Origin: Melioribacteraceae bacterium
GTDB taxonomy: Bacteria > Bacteroidota > Ignavibacteria > Ignavibacteriales > Melioribacteraceae
Assembly (NCBI GenBank): GCA_024103215.1
Contig: JAGFIY010000104.1
Location: forward strand, 62,001-126,000
DNA length: 64,000 nt
Reading direction: 5' to 3'
Below are positions 36,676 to 46,193 of this stretch, piece by piece. Within the stretch, counting starts at the first letter, position 1. Each line of letters starts with the position of its first letter. The notes under the pieces are model-generated. The model worked only from the letters and a program-made list of their open reading frames with translations. It ran no database searches and had not been told where the DNA came from. The position numbers and the translations under genes are program-made.

Positions 36676-37359
36676 TTATTTTTTCATTTCGTAAAGTGCA
36701 TCTATTAATTCTATCGAACTTTCTTCCATATCAGCAACAAGTTTGTCGATTCTGGCAACAAACAAGTTGTAGAAAAATTGAAGAATAATAGCTGTTACGA
36801 GACCGAATAATGTTGTTAAAAGAGCTACTGAAATACCGCCTGCAACAATTCCGGGAGAAATTTGAGCGGCTTCAGAAATAGCATCAAATGCTTCGATCAT
36901 ACCCTGAACCGTTCCGGTAAAACCAAGCATCGGTGCAATGGTAATAAAAGTAGAAATCCAGATAAGACCTCTTTCAAGGAATCCCATTTCTATAGCGCCA
37001 TAAGCCATAATAGCTTTTTCGGAGGCTTCAATACCTTCATCTGCTCTCAACAAACCTGCATGAAATACTGAGGCAATAGAGCCTCTAGTGTTTTCACATA
37101 ATTTGATAGCAGCATCAACACCACCACTGGTGAGAGCTGATTTTACGTTTACGATAAATTTTTTGGTGTTCATTGATGCTCTTGATAACGTCCAAAATCT
37201 TTCAATACTGAACGCTAATCCGAGAACTAAACATGCAAGAATGGGCCACATAAACCCACCACCTTGATTGAATTTTTCCTGTAAGTAGGTAATTACTCCA
37301 GTATCTTCCGCTTGCTGGATAACACCGGTAATAAATCCCAACACCTCTGTGATTTGCAT
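36676..37359 (-). CDS. exbB: MotA/TolQ/ExbB proton channel protein
   Basis: A 227-residue inner-membrane protein with three membrane helices (about 34-52, 130-152, 170-192). The conserved channel region is visible as GLIWISTFITIAPMLGFTGTVQGMIEAF, and the last helix as VAGGISVALLTTLFGL. GGAGG precedes the ATG. The upstream region holds a possible promoter flanked by a spaced inverted repeat. A TonB gene is not in the window. Confidence 0.92.
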   Translation of the reverse strand: MQITEVLGFITGVIQQAEDTGVITYLQEKFNQGGGFMWPILACLVLGLAFSIERFWTLSRASMNTKKFIVNVKSALTSGGVDAAIKLCENTRGSIASVFHAGLLRADEGIEASEKAIMAYGAIEMGFLERGLIWISTFITIAPMLGFTGTVQGMIEAFDAISEAAQISPGIVAGGISVALLTTLFGLVTAIILQFFYNLFVARIDKLVADMEESSIELIDALYEMKK

Positions 37360-37431
37360 AAAAAATATCCTCCGATATTATTATTTTATTTTAGTGAAAA
37401 TCTTTGTAAACGACACAAATTAACTTCAAGA

Positions 37432-37460
37432 AGATTAACGATTTAAGAAAACAAAGTCAA
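37432..37460 (-). promoter_or_regulatory. Putative promoter of exbB-exbD-exbD
   Basis: TTGACT (37455-37460, 5 of 6 to the -35 consensus) and TAATCT (37432-37437, weak) are 17 bases apart, about 70 bases before the exbB ATG. It lies in a 149-base gap between two genes on the same strand. The -10 match is poor, so confidence is low. Confidence 0.3.
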
Positions 37461-37488
37461 TAAAGAAATTGGGTTTGCAAATCGTTAA
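37435..37488. repeat. Spaced inverted repeat around the exbB promoter
   Basis: TTAACGATTT at 37435-37444 and AAATCGTTAA at 37479-37488 are exact reverse complements, 34 bases apart. One arm covers the putative -10 and the other lies upstream of the -35. The centres are 44 bases apart, close to four helical turns, which suits a pair of half-sites for a regulator. It could still be chance in AT-rich DNA. Confidence 0.55.
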
Positions 37489-37508
37489 CACCATATTTAA
37501 CAACAACT

Positions 37509-38531
37509 TTACTTAATTATCTTAAATTTAGCACCAACAGAAAAATGATCGCTGTAGCCTCCAAGATAGCTTCTTCCTCCGAATGTTGGAATTGAAGCAC
37601 CTTTGTAATTTCCTTCTTTAGTTACAATAAATTCAGGTTTTATAATTTCAAAACTGCCGCAAACAAAGTCGAAATTTTTACTATCTAATAGTCCGCGCGA
37701 TACAATTACTTGATCAAGCATATTCCAATCGCCTCTGTACAAGTATGTTCCTTCTCCTCTTAAAAAGACTTCTGTAGCTAAATTAAATAGTTTGAACGAC
37801 CTATCCAATTCCTCTCCGCAGAAAAGATCGGCTGCTTCTAATTCTTCAACCACGGATACGTTGTTCGGCTCATCGTTGAGATCACCCAATATGATTATGT
37901 TTGTATTTTCATCAGTTAATAGTAATTCATCAACCCGATTTTTGAGTGTTTGTGCTGCTGCAATCCTGTTTGGTTCTGATCTTTCCAATCCGCCGGATCT
38001 CGAAGGCCAATGGTTTACAAAAATAAAGAATTCTTCTCCGCTTATATGTTTCAATTGTACTTCGAGAATTAATCTCGTAGGCCAATCGTCAGGAAGCCTC
38101 ACGTCTAATCCTTGATGCGATACATATTCAAATTTCTCTTTATTATAAAGAAGACCATTATCGATCCCACGGTTATCGGGACTTTCAGCATAAGCGATTC
38201 CATAATCTACATCTAAGCGATTTTTTAATCTTTCAAGGATCTCAAAATTCTCTACTTCCTGGACACCCAAAACATCAGGACCATTTTGATTATTCATGAA
38301 CTCAATAACTTTTTTTAGGTTTTCAATTTTTTGCGATAATTTATGTTCGTTCCACTGCCTTCTGCTTGACGGTAAAAACTCCTCGTCATCAATTGCCGGA
38401 TCATCCTCGGTATCAAACAGATTTTCAAGATTCCAGCTAGCTAAATAAAATGAATCTGCTACCACTGCCTCTTGAGGGTAGATGGATACGACCAAAATTA
38501 GGAACAAGCTTATAAAACTGATTTTTTTCAT
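37509..38531 (-). CDS. Exported endonuclease/exonuclease/phosphatase family protein
   Basis: A 340-residue protein with a signal peptide (MKKISFISLFLILVVSIYPQ). The metal-dependent EEP fold is complete: ASWNLENLF, GVQEVEN with the metal Glu, FVNHWPSRSGG, ILGDLNDEP and the terminal SDHFSV. The family includes DNase I, nucleases, sphingomyelinases and inositol phosphatases; an exported copy may act on extracellular DNA or on phosphate esters. It is divergent from polA with 90 bases between them and is not clearly in an operon. Confidence 0.88.
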   Translation of the reverse strand: MKKISFISLFLILVVSIYPQEAVVADSFYLASWNLENLFDTEDDPAIDDEEFLPSSRRQWNEHKLSQKIENLKKVIEFMNNQNGPDVLGVQEVENFEILERLKNRLDVDYGIAYAESPDNRGIDNGLLYNKEKFEYVSHQGLDVRLPDDWPTRLILEVQLKHISGEEFFIFVNHWPSRSGGLERSEPNRIAAAQTLKNRVDELLLTDENTNIIILGDLNDEPNNVSVVEELEAADLFCGEELDRSFKLFNLATEVFLRGEGTYLYRGDWNMLDQVIVSRGLLDSKNFDFVCGSFEIIKPEFIVTKEGNYKGASIPTFGGRSYLGGYSDHFSVGAKFKIIK

Positions 38532-38548
38532 AGGTTATAAATCACTAT

Positions 38549-38577
38549 TTGTTTTCCATTATTATATTTTCTAAAAT
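38549..38577 (+). promoter_or_regulatory. Putative polA promoter
   Basis: TTGTTT (38549-38554) and TAAAAT (38572-38577) are separated by 17 bases, 45 bases before the TTG start of polA, in a 90-base divergent region. Both boxes deviate from consensus and the region is AT-rich. Confidence 0.35.
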
Positions 38578-38621
38578 AGGAAAAATGAAACTAAGATTTA
38601 CATTTTAATTGAGGTGAAAAT

Positions 38622-41387
38622 TTGGCAAAGAAAAAAACTTTTGTAATAATCGATGCGATGGCTTTGGCTTATAAAGCTTATTTTGCTTTTATAAGCAGAC
38701 CTTTAAGCACATCAAAGGGGGAACCTACCTCCGCTGTTTATGGATTTGTGACACAATTATTCAAGATTATTGAAGATACTAATCCTGATTTCCTTGCCGT
38801 TGCTTTCGATTCAAAAGAAAAGACTTTCCGACATGAAAAGTATGATAAATATAAATCCACACGTGCCGAAATGCCTGAAGATATGATTCCTCAGTTGGAT
38901 AGAATAAAACAAGTTATCGATGCATTTAAAATTCCGCTTTACATTCTTCCAGGTTACGAAGCTGACGATTTAGTAGGAGCAGCAGTAAAGAAAGCAGAGA
39001 AGGAAGGAATTTTTTCTTATGCCGTTACACCCGATAAAGATTACGTACAATTGATAACAAAAAATATTCATGTTATAAAACCCGGAAAAAGCAACGAGGA
39101 TATTATTATCCTCGATGAACAGCATGTAAAAAATGAATTCGGCTTTGAACCGATTCAAATGATTGACTATCTGGCTTTAGTCGGCGACTCATCCGACAAC
39201 ATTCCCGGCGTTGCTGGAATTGGACCTAAAACGGCTGTTCCGTTAATTCGCGAATTCGGCTCAATCGAAAATCTTTATAAAAATATTGAGAAAATAGATA
39301 AGAAAGGGGTAAAAAATAAATTAATTGACTCGAAAGAAAATGCTTTCCTTTCCAAAGAACTTGCTACAATAATTACAGATATAGATTTCGAGATTGATTT
39401 TGACAAAGCAAAATTTACTAAACCAGATTTCGATACACTTGTCAAGTTATTTGCTGAATTAGAATTTAAAAACTTCGAATCGAAGCTGACAAAAATTTTC
39501 AGCAGTGGTGAAAAAGATGAGGAAATAATAATCGAAGAAAATCACGATCAGTTCAATAAAGATAATGTTAAATACCACCTCGTTAATGATGAAACCGAAC
39601 TTGATAAACTTGTAAAAAGATTGGAGAATGCAAAGTTATTCGTGTTCGATACTGAAACCGATTCTCTGAACATTTATAAATTGAATCTTGCCGGAATCTC
39701 ATTTTGTATCAAACCGGGAGAAGCTTTTTTTATACCGACAAAACCAAAGTCCGAAGAAAGCGATTTATTCACAAAAGATTTTAGTAACAGATTAGAGACA
39801 GACCTCGTTATAGAAAAACTAAAGAATGTTTTTGAAAATGAAAAAATAAAGAAAGTCTGTCAAAACGGTAAATACGATATCGCGGTTCTGCGAAATTACG
39901 GTGTGTCGGTAAATGGATTTTATTTCGATACAATGCTTGCAAGTTATATTCTTGATCCCGATCAAAAACATGGGATGGACGAACTAGCTAAAAAATATTT
40001 GGGCTACACTCCAATCTCGATAAAAGAGTTAATAGGGGTCAAAAAGGACGCTTCAAAAATTTTCGAAGCTGATCTTCAACAGCTTTCGGATTATGCAAGT
40101 GAGGATGCTGATATTACATACCGTCTTTACGAAGTGATGAAAAAGGAACTTGAAACAGAAAACTTGATGAAACTTGCTGAAGAAGTTGAATTTCCGCTTG
40201 TGGAAGTTTTAGAAGAAATGGAGCGAACAGGAATTAAGATAGACCCCCGTACTCTAAAATTACTTAGCGAAAATCTGCAGGATATGCTCGATGAAATTAT
40301 AGATTCGATTTATGACTATGCAGGGGAAGAATTTAACATAAATTCCACAAAGCAGCTCCAAGTAGTATTGTTTGAAAAATTAAGACTTCCGAAAACAAAA
40401 AAAACTAAAACTGGTTTTTCAACTGATGCCTCGTCTTTGGAAGGACTTAAGGGAGAACACGAAATTATTGAATTGCTGCTTGATTACAGACAGTACTCAA
40501 AATTAAAATCAACTTATGCTGATGCTCTTCCAAAAATGGTTGAAAAAACCACAGGAAGAATTCACACAAGTTATAATCAGACAGTTGCGTCAACGGGTAG
40601 ACTTTCAAGTCTTGATCCAAACCTCCAAAATATTCCTATCAGAACCGAATTAGGTAAAGAAATAAGAAAAGCATTCGTTCCCACTAATAAAGACTATGTT
40701 CTGCTCAGTGCGGATTACAGTCAAATTGAATTAAGAATTATGGCAAGCATTTGTGAAGATGAAGCTTTAATAAAAGCATTTAAAGACGAAGAAGATATTC
40801 ACAGAAGTACCGCAGCACATGTGTTTATGGTTGATCCAAGCGAAGTGACACCGGACATGCGCCGCAAAGCAAAAGAAGTGAACTTCGGAATACTTTACGG
40901 TATCGGTCCGTTTGGATTGAAGAATAGGCTTGGCATAACACAAAATCATGCGAAAGAAATCATTGATACTTATTTCAACACTTTTAAGAATGTGAAAAAA
41001 TTTATGGATGACGCAATCGAAAATGCAAAGGCGAAGGGTTACGCTGAAACTTTATTGGGAAGGCGCCGTTACTTAAAAAACATAGGAAGCAGCAACCGGG
41101 TCGTAAGACAATTCGAAGAGAGAGTGGCAATCAATATGCCAATTCAAGGAACAGCGGCAGACATGATAAAAATTGCTATGATTAATATCCATAATGAGTT
41201 GAAAAAGCAAAAATTTAGATCTAAGATGGTTCTTCAAGTTCATGATGAGCTGGTGTTTGATGTCTATAAAAATGAATTGGATGAAATAAAGGCGATAGTG
41301 ATTGAATTAATGGAGAACGCGATGCCGCTTAATGTACCGGTAAAAGTTGATACCGGAATAGGCAGCAATTGGCTTGAAGCACATTAA
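38622..41387 (+). CDS. polA: DNA polymerase I
   Basis: A 921-residue three-domain enzyme for Okazaki fragment processing and repair. The 5'-3' flap nuclease occupies about 1-290 (GYEADDLVGA, VGDSSDNIPGVAGIGPKTA). The 3'-5' exonuclease domain (about 325-510) keeps its metal residues in FDTETDS, QNGKYD and YASEDADIT, so proofreading should be active. The polymerase domain has DPNLQNIP, SADYSQIELR, the RRKAKEVNFGILYG helix and QVHDELVFD. The start is TTG, fixed by GAGGTG six bases upstream. It converges with the next gene, leaving one base between stop codons. Confidence 0.97.
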   Translation: MAKKKTFVIIDAMALAYKAYFAFISRPLSTSKGEPTSAVYGFVTQLFKIIEDTNPDFLAVAFDSKEKTFRHEKYDKYKSTRAEMPEDMIPQLDRIKQVIDAFKIPLYILPGYEADDLVGAAVKKAEKEGIFSYAVTPDKDYVQLITKNIHVIKPGKSNEDIIILDEQHVKNEFGFEPIQMIDYLALVGDSSDNIPGVAGIGPKTAVPLIREFGSIENLYKNIEKIDKKGVKNKLIDSKENAFLSKELATIITDIDFEIDFDKAKFTKPDFDTLVKLFAELEFKNFESKLTKIFSSGEKDEEIIIEENHDQFNKDNVKYHLVNDETELDKLVKRLENAKLFVFDTETDSLNIYKLNLAGISFCIKPGEAFFIPTKPKSEESDLFTKDFSNRLETDLVIEKLKNVFENEKIKKVCQNGKYDIAVLRNYGVSVNGFYFDTMLASYILDPDQKHGMDELAKKYLGYTPISIKELIGVKKDASKIFEADLQQLSDYASEDADITYRLYEVMKKELETENLMKLAEEVEFPLVEVLEEMERTGIKIDPRTLKLLSENLQDMLDEIIDSIYDYAGEEFNINSTKQLQVVLFEKLRLPKTKKTKTGFSTDASSLEGLKGEHEIIELLLDYRQYSKLKSTYADALPKMVEKTTGRIHTSYNQTVASTGRLSSLDPNLQNIPIRTELGKEIRKAFVPTNKDYVLLSADYSQIELRIMASICEDEALIKAFKDEEDIHRSTAAHVFMVDPSEVTPDMRRKAKEVNFGILYGIGPFGLKNRLGITQNHAKEIIDTYFNTFKNVKKFMDDAIENAKAKGYAETLLGRRRYLKNIGSSNRVVRQFEERVAINMPIQGTAADMIKIAMINIHNELKKQKFRSKMVLQVHDELVFDVYKNELDEIKAIVIELMENAMPLNVPVKVDTGIGSNWLEAH

Positions 41388-41388
41388 C

Positions 41389-42090
41389 TTAATCAAACAC
41401 GAAGTAATAGATAAGTACTCCAAAATTAATTTGCAGAAGCGCGAATGCAGCAGCACTGAACACATCATATCTGTCCGTATCATCTAAATATCCTTTATCT
41501 CGAGTTTCAAGATAAGTATCGTAGGAATCATCAGCTTTCATCTTAAAGTACGCTGCTGAAGCCCCAAATGCCACAGCGCTTCCGAAAAGAGCCTTGAACC
41601 AAAATGTATCTATAAATTTTACTGACGGTTCGATACCTGTAAACTTTAGTTCGATGTTTGTGATCGGCTTTAGTTCATCAACCGGCATACTTATAGGAGC
41701 ATAACCATTTTTGAATATTTTGTATTCATCGGATCGTGGGACAAAAGCTAAAGGAGTTTTCCCAATAATTGAGGAATCGTCAGATATAAATGCATCGTGA
41801 GGGTTCGAATTTAATATAATTTTTTCATTGAAATTATATTCGTAAACATTTGGTGAGTCATCATTTACAAAGATAGTATCAGTGATTTTTTGAGGATTGA
41901 AGATTCTGTCAGATTCAAAAATTTCCAAACAATGTTCCCCCGGTTTAATTTCTGTCTCAATTCGTCCATTGCCTATTAAGTTTTCGTTGATAAAAATAAG
42001 CGAAGATTCAACATTGGTAATAATCTCTATCTTCTTTGACTGAGAGAACAAACTTAAGGGAATGAGTAATATGTAAATTATTTTACGCAT
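41389..42090 (-). CDS. Exported PEGA-like domain protein with C-terminal membrane segments
   Basis: A 233-residue protein with a signal peptide (MRKIIYILLIPLSLFSQ). Two PEGA-like beta repeats follow: about 18-80 (FINENLIGNGRIETEIKPGEH) and about 95-150 (AFISDDSSIIGKTPLAF...KIFKNGYAP). Two hydrophobic stretches lie near the C-terminus. PEGA domains are small, surface or periplasmic modules without a known activity. I set the start at the ATG at 42090, one base after the stop of the upstream propeller gene; 14 further open codons upstream would overlap that gene. It is the last gene of the 46-41.4 kb envelope unit. Confidence 0.7.
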   Translation of the reverse strand: MRKIIYILLIPLSLFSQSKKIEIITNVESSLIFINENLIGNGRIETEIKPGEHCLEIFESDRIFNPQKITDTIFVNDDSPNVYEYNFNEKIILNSNPHDAFISDDSSIIGKTPLAFVPRSDEYKIFKNGYAPISMPVDELKPITNIELKFTGIEPSVKFIDTFWFKALFGSAVAFGASAAYFKMKADDSYDTYLETRDKGYLDDTDRYDVFSAAAFALLQINFGVLIYYFVFD

Positions 42091-42091
42091 T

Positions 42092-43237
42092 TTACTCCGC
42101 AAATTTATATGCATGAATTTCGCCTTTATCAACTCCGAAGTAAATCATATCATTGTAATAAACAGGAGTCATTTTGACTCTTCCTCTAAACTCGATTTGA
42201 TTAAGCAGCGTTCCATCTTCTTTACTTATGATCTCAACTTTGTTCTTTTGATTCACTTGAATTAAAATATTATTGAATACGAGAGAAGATGTGTTATACA
42301 GTCCATCCGAACCAGCCCCCCAGTTAAGTGTTCCTTTTATTTTATCAATAGAATAAAGCTTTCCATTTAGATTACCTATGTAAACAGATTTATTATCAAG
42401 CGAAGGAACTGATTTGATTTTTCCGTCTGTTAAGAATTTCCATACTACTTCACCCGAAATTAGATTAATGCAGTAAATTATTCCGTCATTATCTCCGAGA
42501 TATGCTTTCTCGTTTTCTATTATCGCTCCGCTTTCGAAACCGTTCGATATTTTTTTTCTGTAATTCAATTTACCGTCGGAAATTCTTGCCGAAATTATTT
42601 CACCATTTTGATTTGCCCAAAATATATTCAAGGAATCTGCTGCAGGATCGAAAAAAGTTTGCGTTTTCGTTTCGACTTCATAATCAATCTGCCCGATATA
42701 ATTTATTTTCAATAGTTTCCCGCCGTTTGTTATGATAAGAATTCCCTCATCAGTTTTCACCATTTCGTTATCAACTGCTTCGTCGAGTTCAATTCGATTA
42801 ATCACGTTCGATCGAAGAAAATCATAATAAAGGACCTCAGATTTTTCAGATTCGGAAATATTATTCAGATAAAAAAATCGCTTCCTGTAAACAACCGGCG
42901 TTATCGGGACTTCACCGGTTTCCTTTTCAACACCAATTTCGAGTCCTGTATTTGCATCGAGACAATAAATTCTGCCAACTAAAGTAGGAACAAATAAATA
43001 TCTATCGATGGCACTTAAGCTTGCGTTGTGATAGCTTCCAATAGTTGAGGCATCCCAAACAAATTCAAGCGAATCGCTTACATTAATCGGATAATAAAAA
43101 TTTCTTTCAGAAGATCCGCCGAATTGTTCAAAAACTGTTGCATTTCCCGGGATTCCTTCCAGAAGAATAATTTTCGAACAGGATGCAAGCAGCAAACATG
43201 TAATAAAGATTGTGAATCGTTTTTTCAAAAATCCCAC
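42092..43237 (-). CDS. PQQ-like beta-propeller lipoprotein
   Basis: A 381-residue lipoprotein (lipobox LLLASC after the basic start). The rest consists of WD/PQQ-like propeller blades, each with a pattern such as IYCLDANTGLEIG, IYCINLISGEVVWKF, LYSIDKIKGTLNWG and VEIISKEDGTLLNQ. This resembles BamB-type scaffolds of outer-membrane assembly, though BamB identity cannot be claimed. It overlaps the barrel/protease fusion gene upstream by 13 bases and is followed by the PEGA gene after one base, so the three are cotranscribed. Confidence 0.82.
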   Translation of the reverse strand: MGFLKKRFTIFITCLLLASCSKIILLEGIPGNATVFEQFGGSSERNFYYPINVSDSLEFVWDASTIGSYHNASLSAIDRYLFVPTLVGRIYCLDANTGLEIGVEKETGEVPITPVVYRKRFFYLNNISESEKSEVLYYDFLRSNVINRIELDEAVDNEMVKTDEGILIITNGGKLLKINYIGQIDYEVETKTQTFFDPAADSLNIFWANQNGEIISARISDGKLNYRKKISNGFESGAIIENEKAYLGDNDGIIYCINLISGEVVWKFLTDGKIKSVPSLDNKSVYIGNLNGKLYSIDKIKGTLNWGAGSDGLYNTSSLVFNNILIQVNQKNKVEIISKEDGTLLNQIEFRGRVKMTPVYYNDMIYFGVDKGEIHAYKFAE

Positions 43238-46038
43238 CCGAAGAAAAACTGATAAAATAATCTCGGTTGAAGCCGTTTAAAATCATCCTCGATTTTCTTT
43301 CCGATATCATAACGAAATGTTACAACGTTAAAAAAGTTGATTCTTAAACCAACCCCAATGCTCCCTAAAGTTTTTTCATATTCGTCATCCCAAGCACTTC
43401 CCGCGTCAAAAAATGCAGCTCCTCTGATGCTTGAAAAACCAAGCCCGAAGAATGGGAAATTAATAACAAGTTGATCAATGAGGGGAAAGCGAAGTTCGAG
43501 AGAAGAAACCCACAATTTTTCACCTCTAATGGACCACCGAGGCCAGCCTCTTATATCCCAGCTTCCACCTCCAAAATATCTTCGCGCATTTTTACCATGA
43601 TTTGCATAGAGCGAAAGCCTTGCGGCAATAGCTGATCGTAAAGAGAGTCGGAAATACTGCCTGTAGTCTGCAATCACCGAATAATAATTCTCGTTGCTGT
43701 ATTTAACATCGCTTGTGTAACCAAGTAAAAATCTAAATCTTGTGCCGTCGAGAGGACCTGTTGGGCCCCACAGTGTATTATCAAAAATCCAAGACAAACT
43801 ATTTGAAACAAGCACAGATTGCCTTGGAATAATCGACTCGGACAATTCTTTATCCGAGTTTGCAAAAGTTATGTTCGCTTCGAGTCTCTGGAAAGTCGAA
43901 ACCGGATAAATCAACGAAAAGAATCCTCCGAAACTTCTCTCGTAAAAGAAATTGTCAGATTCGCGGATGTCGTACCGTCTTCCGTAAAAGTTAAAAATAC
44001 CGAAACCATAATTGGTTCTTTTACTGAAGTTTATTTTGGAAATAGATAAATTAAAACTTTTAAGAAATTCACTCTGCACTTCCGCCGTATTATAAAGGAA
44101 AAATATATAACGGTCGTTCCCGAGTAAATCCGAAATTGAAAATATTGCACCTCCCCTTGCGCCATAAACCGGATCCGCAATTATTTGAGAAAAGGCATAA
44201 TCAAGGGTGTATTCTTTTTCGTATTTAAGTCTGTCGAATTCTGCTATCTGTTTTACATTTTTTGCTCTCCAAATTTCGGGTGGTTTATGGAAATCAAACT
44301 TAACACTTGCCAATTGAGAATCCGGAATTGAATTTAAGTTAAGAGAATAAAACTGAAATGATGATTTTTCAAATGCAGATGTTACGATTGTAGAATCATC
44401 AATAAAATCAAAGTCAAAAATGCTTGTTACAAAACGTGTATGCTGCCGCATTCCCAACGGTTGATCATCCTTTATTTCAAGTTCCCAAATATTAAATGCT
44501 CCATCATAGTCTGAACTGAAATAAAGTTTTGAATAATCCTCAGAATAATGAGGCTGGTTTGAATTCGCATCAATATATGTAAGATACTTGAGATTTCCTT
44601 TTTCCAAATCGTATTCAAACAAGTTGTACTTTTGGCGAAACTTTCCACCGGTTCGATCTGACGAAAATATAATTTTATTATTTTCCTTATTAAAGATCGG
44701 TGTAATATCCGAATAATAATCATTAGTAATTCTTTGAAGTTTTTGGGAGGAAAATTCAAAAACATATAAATCACTGAAGCCTTTTTGATCGATTGCTGAA
44801 AAAACCACACGTTTACCATCAGTTGAGAAATTTGGCGATTCAATGGAAATTAATTCATCCCAATTATATGTTTTAATAAGTTCGTCCTCTAAAAGCGAGT
44901 AAAGATGAAGCACATCTGAACCACCCATTTTTGTTACAAACACCACTTGATCATCAAAAAGATCGATTGAATTTTTCAATGCGTGAAAAGTTTCAAAAAT
45001 TTCCTCCTTTTCACCGCGAAGAATCAATTTTGGTTCTGCATATTTCTTGGAGTTCGGTTGAAAAGGCAGATTAAATATCGATGTGTAACCTGTTCTGTTT
45101 CCGATAAAAATAATTGACGTTGTGGAATCTGTTTTATGGATTCGAGGAGAGAAATTGAATCCGAAATTCGTCAGCTTTTTTGAATCAATATGATGCGGTT
45201 TTTTTTCGGCGAACAAAGGATAATATTTCTGCTTCACATAGAATATCCATTTATCGTCAACTGTTTCAATTGATTCTCCCAATGTGAAGGAAACAACATC
45301 GTTGAAACTTCTGAATCTCCAAAAATTTTCCATAAACTGTAAAATTTTATCTTCGCCGTATGTTTCTGAAATAAACTGTAGAAAAATCTGTCCTTCTTTA
45401 TACATCAAGAATGAACCGTAAATTCGATTAATGTCGCTCAACGAAAAGAAATATTCGTTTGTAACGGCATCCCGCAGCATCATTTCTGCTTGAGTGTCCC
45501 AGTGATAAGACCAATATTCTGCTAGACCTTCAACAAACCATAATGGCGGAAGATGATCGGCTCGCACTCTATGATCGCGAAGATTATTTAACACTTTGCT
45601 GGTCATAAACACGTGCACAAGTTCATGCCTTATAACATGACGAAATTGTTCAAGATTGCCGAGATATGGAATGACAACCCTTCCTTTCAGAAATTCGAAG
45701 AACCCGCCGACACCTTCCGGAATGAAGCCAGGTGTTATATTTGTCTGTTGAAAATGAATGTGAGTGTTGTAAAAAATTAGAGGAATTGTTGAAACAACAA
45801 CGTGATCAAATTTAATTTGTAATTCTTTATAAGCTTCCTCCGCGTAATATGCTCCAATCTCAGCCATTTCCTCGAATTCGCCATAATAATAAATATTAAA
45901 GTGTTCCGTTTTTAGTAGTTTCCAATCGAATTCGTCGTACTGAATTTTGTTTCTACCGAAAAAATATAATTGAGCTTGAACGGAAGTCGTAAGCAGAAAT
46001 AATGAAATGAATAATAATATTGTTGGATTTTTTTTCAA
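43225..46038 (-). CDS. Gluzincin protease / PD40 propeller / BamA-type barrel fusion
   Basis: A 937-residue outer-membrane protein with three parts. After the signal peptide (1-23), a zinc metalloprotease-like domain has HELVH at 138-142 and the third ligand in WFVEGLAEYW (Glu170). Residues about 270-600 hold TolB-like PD40 repeats, seen as SPNFSTDGKRVVFSA, TPIFNKENNKIIFSSDRTG and QPHYSEDYSKLYFSSD. Residues about 650-937 form a BamA/TamA-type surface antigen barrel, with the RYFGGGSWDIRGWPR motif and the C-terminal strand ending FFFGWDF. Whether the HExxH site is active is unknown. It leads the three-gene unit. Confidence 0.85.
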   Translation of the reverse strand: MKKNPTILLFISLFLLTTSVQAQLYFFGRNKIQYDEFDWKLLKTEHFNIYYYGEFEEMAEIGAYYAEEAYKELQIKFDHVVVSTIPLIFYNTHIHFQQTNITPGFIPEGVGGFFEFLKGRVVIPYLGNLEQFRHVIRHELVHVFMTSKVLNNLRDHRVRADHLPPLWFVEGLAEYWSYHWDTQAEMMLRDAVTNEYFFSLSDINRIYGSFLMYKEGQIFLQFISETYGEDKILQFMENFWRFRSFNDVVSFTLGESIETVDDKWIFYVKQKYYPLFAEKKPHHIDSKKLTNFGFNFSPRIHKTDSTTSIIFIGNRTGYTSIFNLPFQPNSKKYAEPKLILRGEKEEIFETFHALKNSIDLFDDQVVFVTKMGGSDVLHLYSLLEDELIKTYNWDELISIESPNFSTDGKRVVFSAIDQKGFSDLYVFEFSSQKLQRITNDYYSDITPIFNKENNKIIFSSDRTGGKFRQKYNLFEYDLEKGNLKYLTYIDANSNQPHYSEDYSKLYFSSDYDGAFNIWELEIKDDQPLGMRQHTRFVTSIFDFDFIDDSTIVTSAFEKSSFQFYSLNLNSIPDSQLASVKFDFHKPPEIWRAKNVKQIAEFDRLKYEKEYTLDYAFSQIIADPVYGARGGAIFSISDLLGNDRYIFFLYNTAEVQSEFLKSFNLSISKINFSKRTNYGFGIFNFYGRRYDIRESDNFFYERSFGGFFSLIYPVSTFQRLEANITFANSDKELSESIIPRQSVLVSNSLSWIFDNTLWGPTGPLDGTRFRFLLGYTSDVKYSNENYYSVIADYRQYFRLSLRSAIAARLSLYANHGKNARRYFGGGSWDIRGWPRWSIRGEKLWVSSLELRFPLIDQLVINFPFFGLGFSSIRGAAFFDAGSAWDDEYEKTLGSIGVGLRINFFNVVTFRYDIGKKIEDDFKRLQPRLFYQFFFGWDF

Positions 46039-46116
46039 AATCTATCCGGTATTTTGAAAACAATAATTGCTGAATCTAAATTCAAACTTAAATCCTTGCA
46101 GTATGCCCGGAATTAA

Positions 46117-46145
46117 ATTGTATGAGCTAAATAAAGTTTTGTCTG
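46117..46145 (-). promoter_or_regulatory. Putative promoter of the barrel-fusion unit
   Basis: CAGACA (46140-46145, 4 of 6) and TACAAT (46117-46122, 5 of 6) are 17 bases apart in the 155-base gap between ptsI and the fusion gene. The predicted leader is about 70 bases. I see no clear hairpin terminator for ptsI in this gap. Confidence 0.35.
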
Positions 46146-46193
46146 CCGGAAATCAATGTAAAAAAAACTATCCTTTCTTTATTTGTCATTTTC

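Noticed and set aside
46039-46193. Possible small RNA or riboswitch in the ptsI/barrel-fusion gap
   Set aside because: No stable long hairpin or known riboswitch pattern could be drawn; a promoter explains the conserved-looking part.
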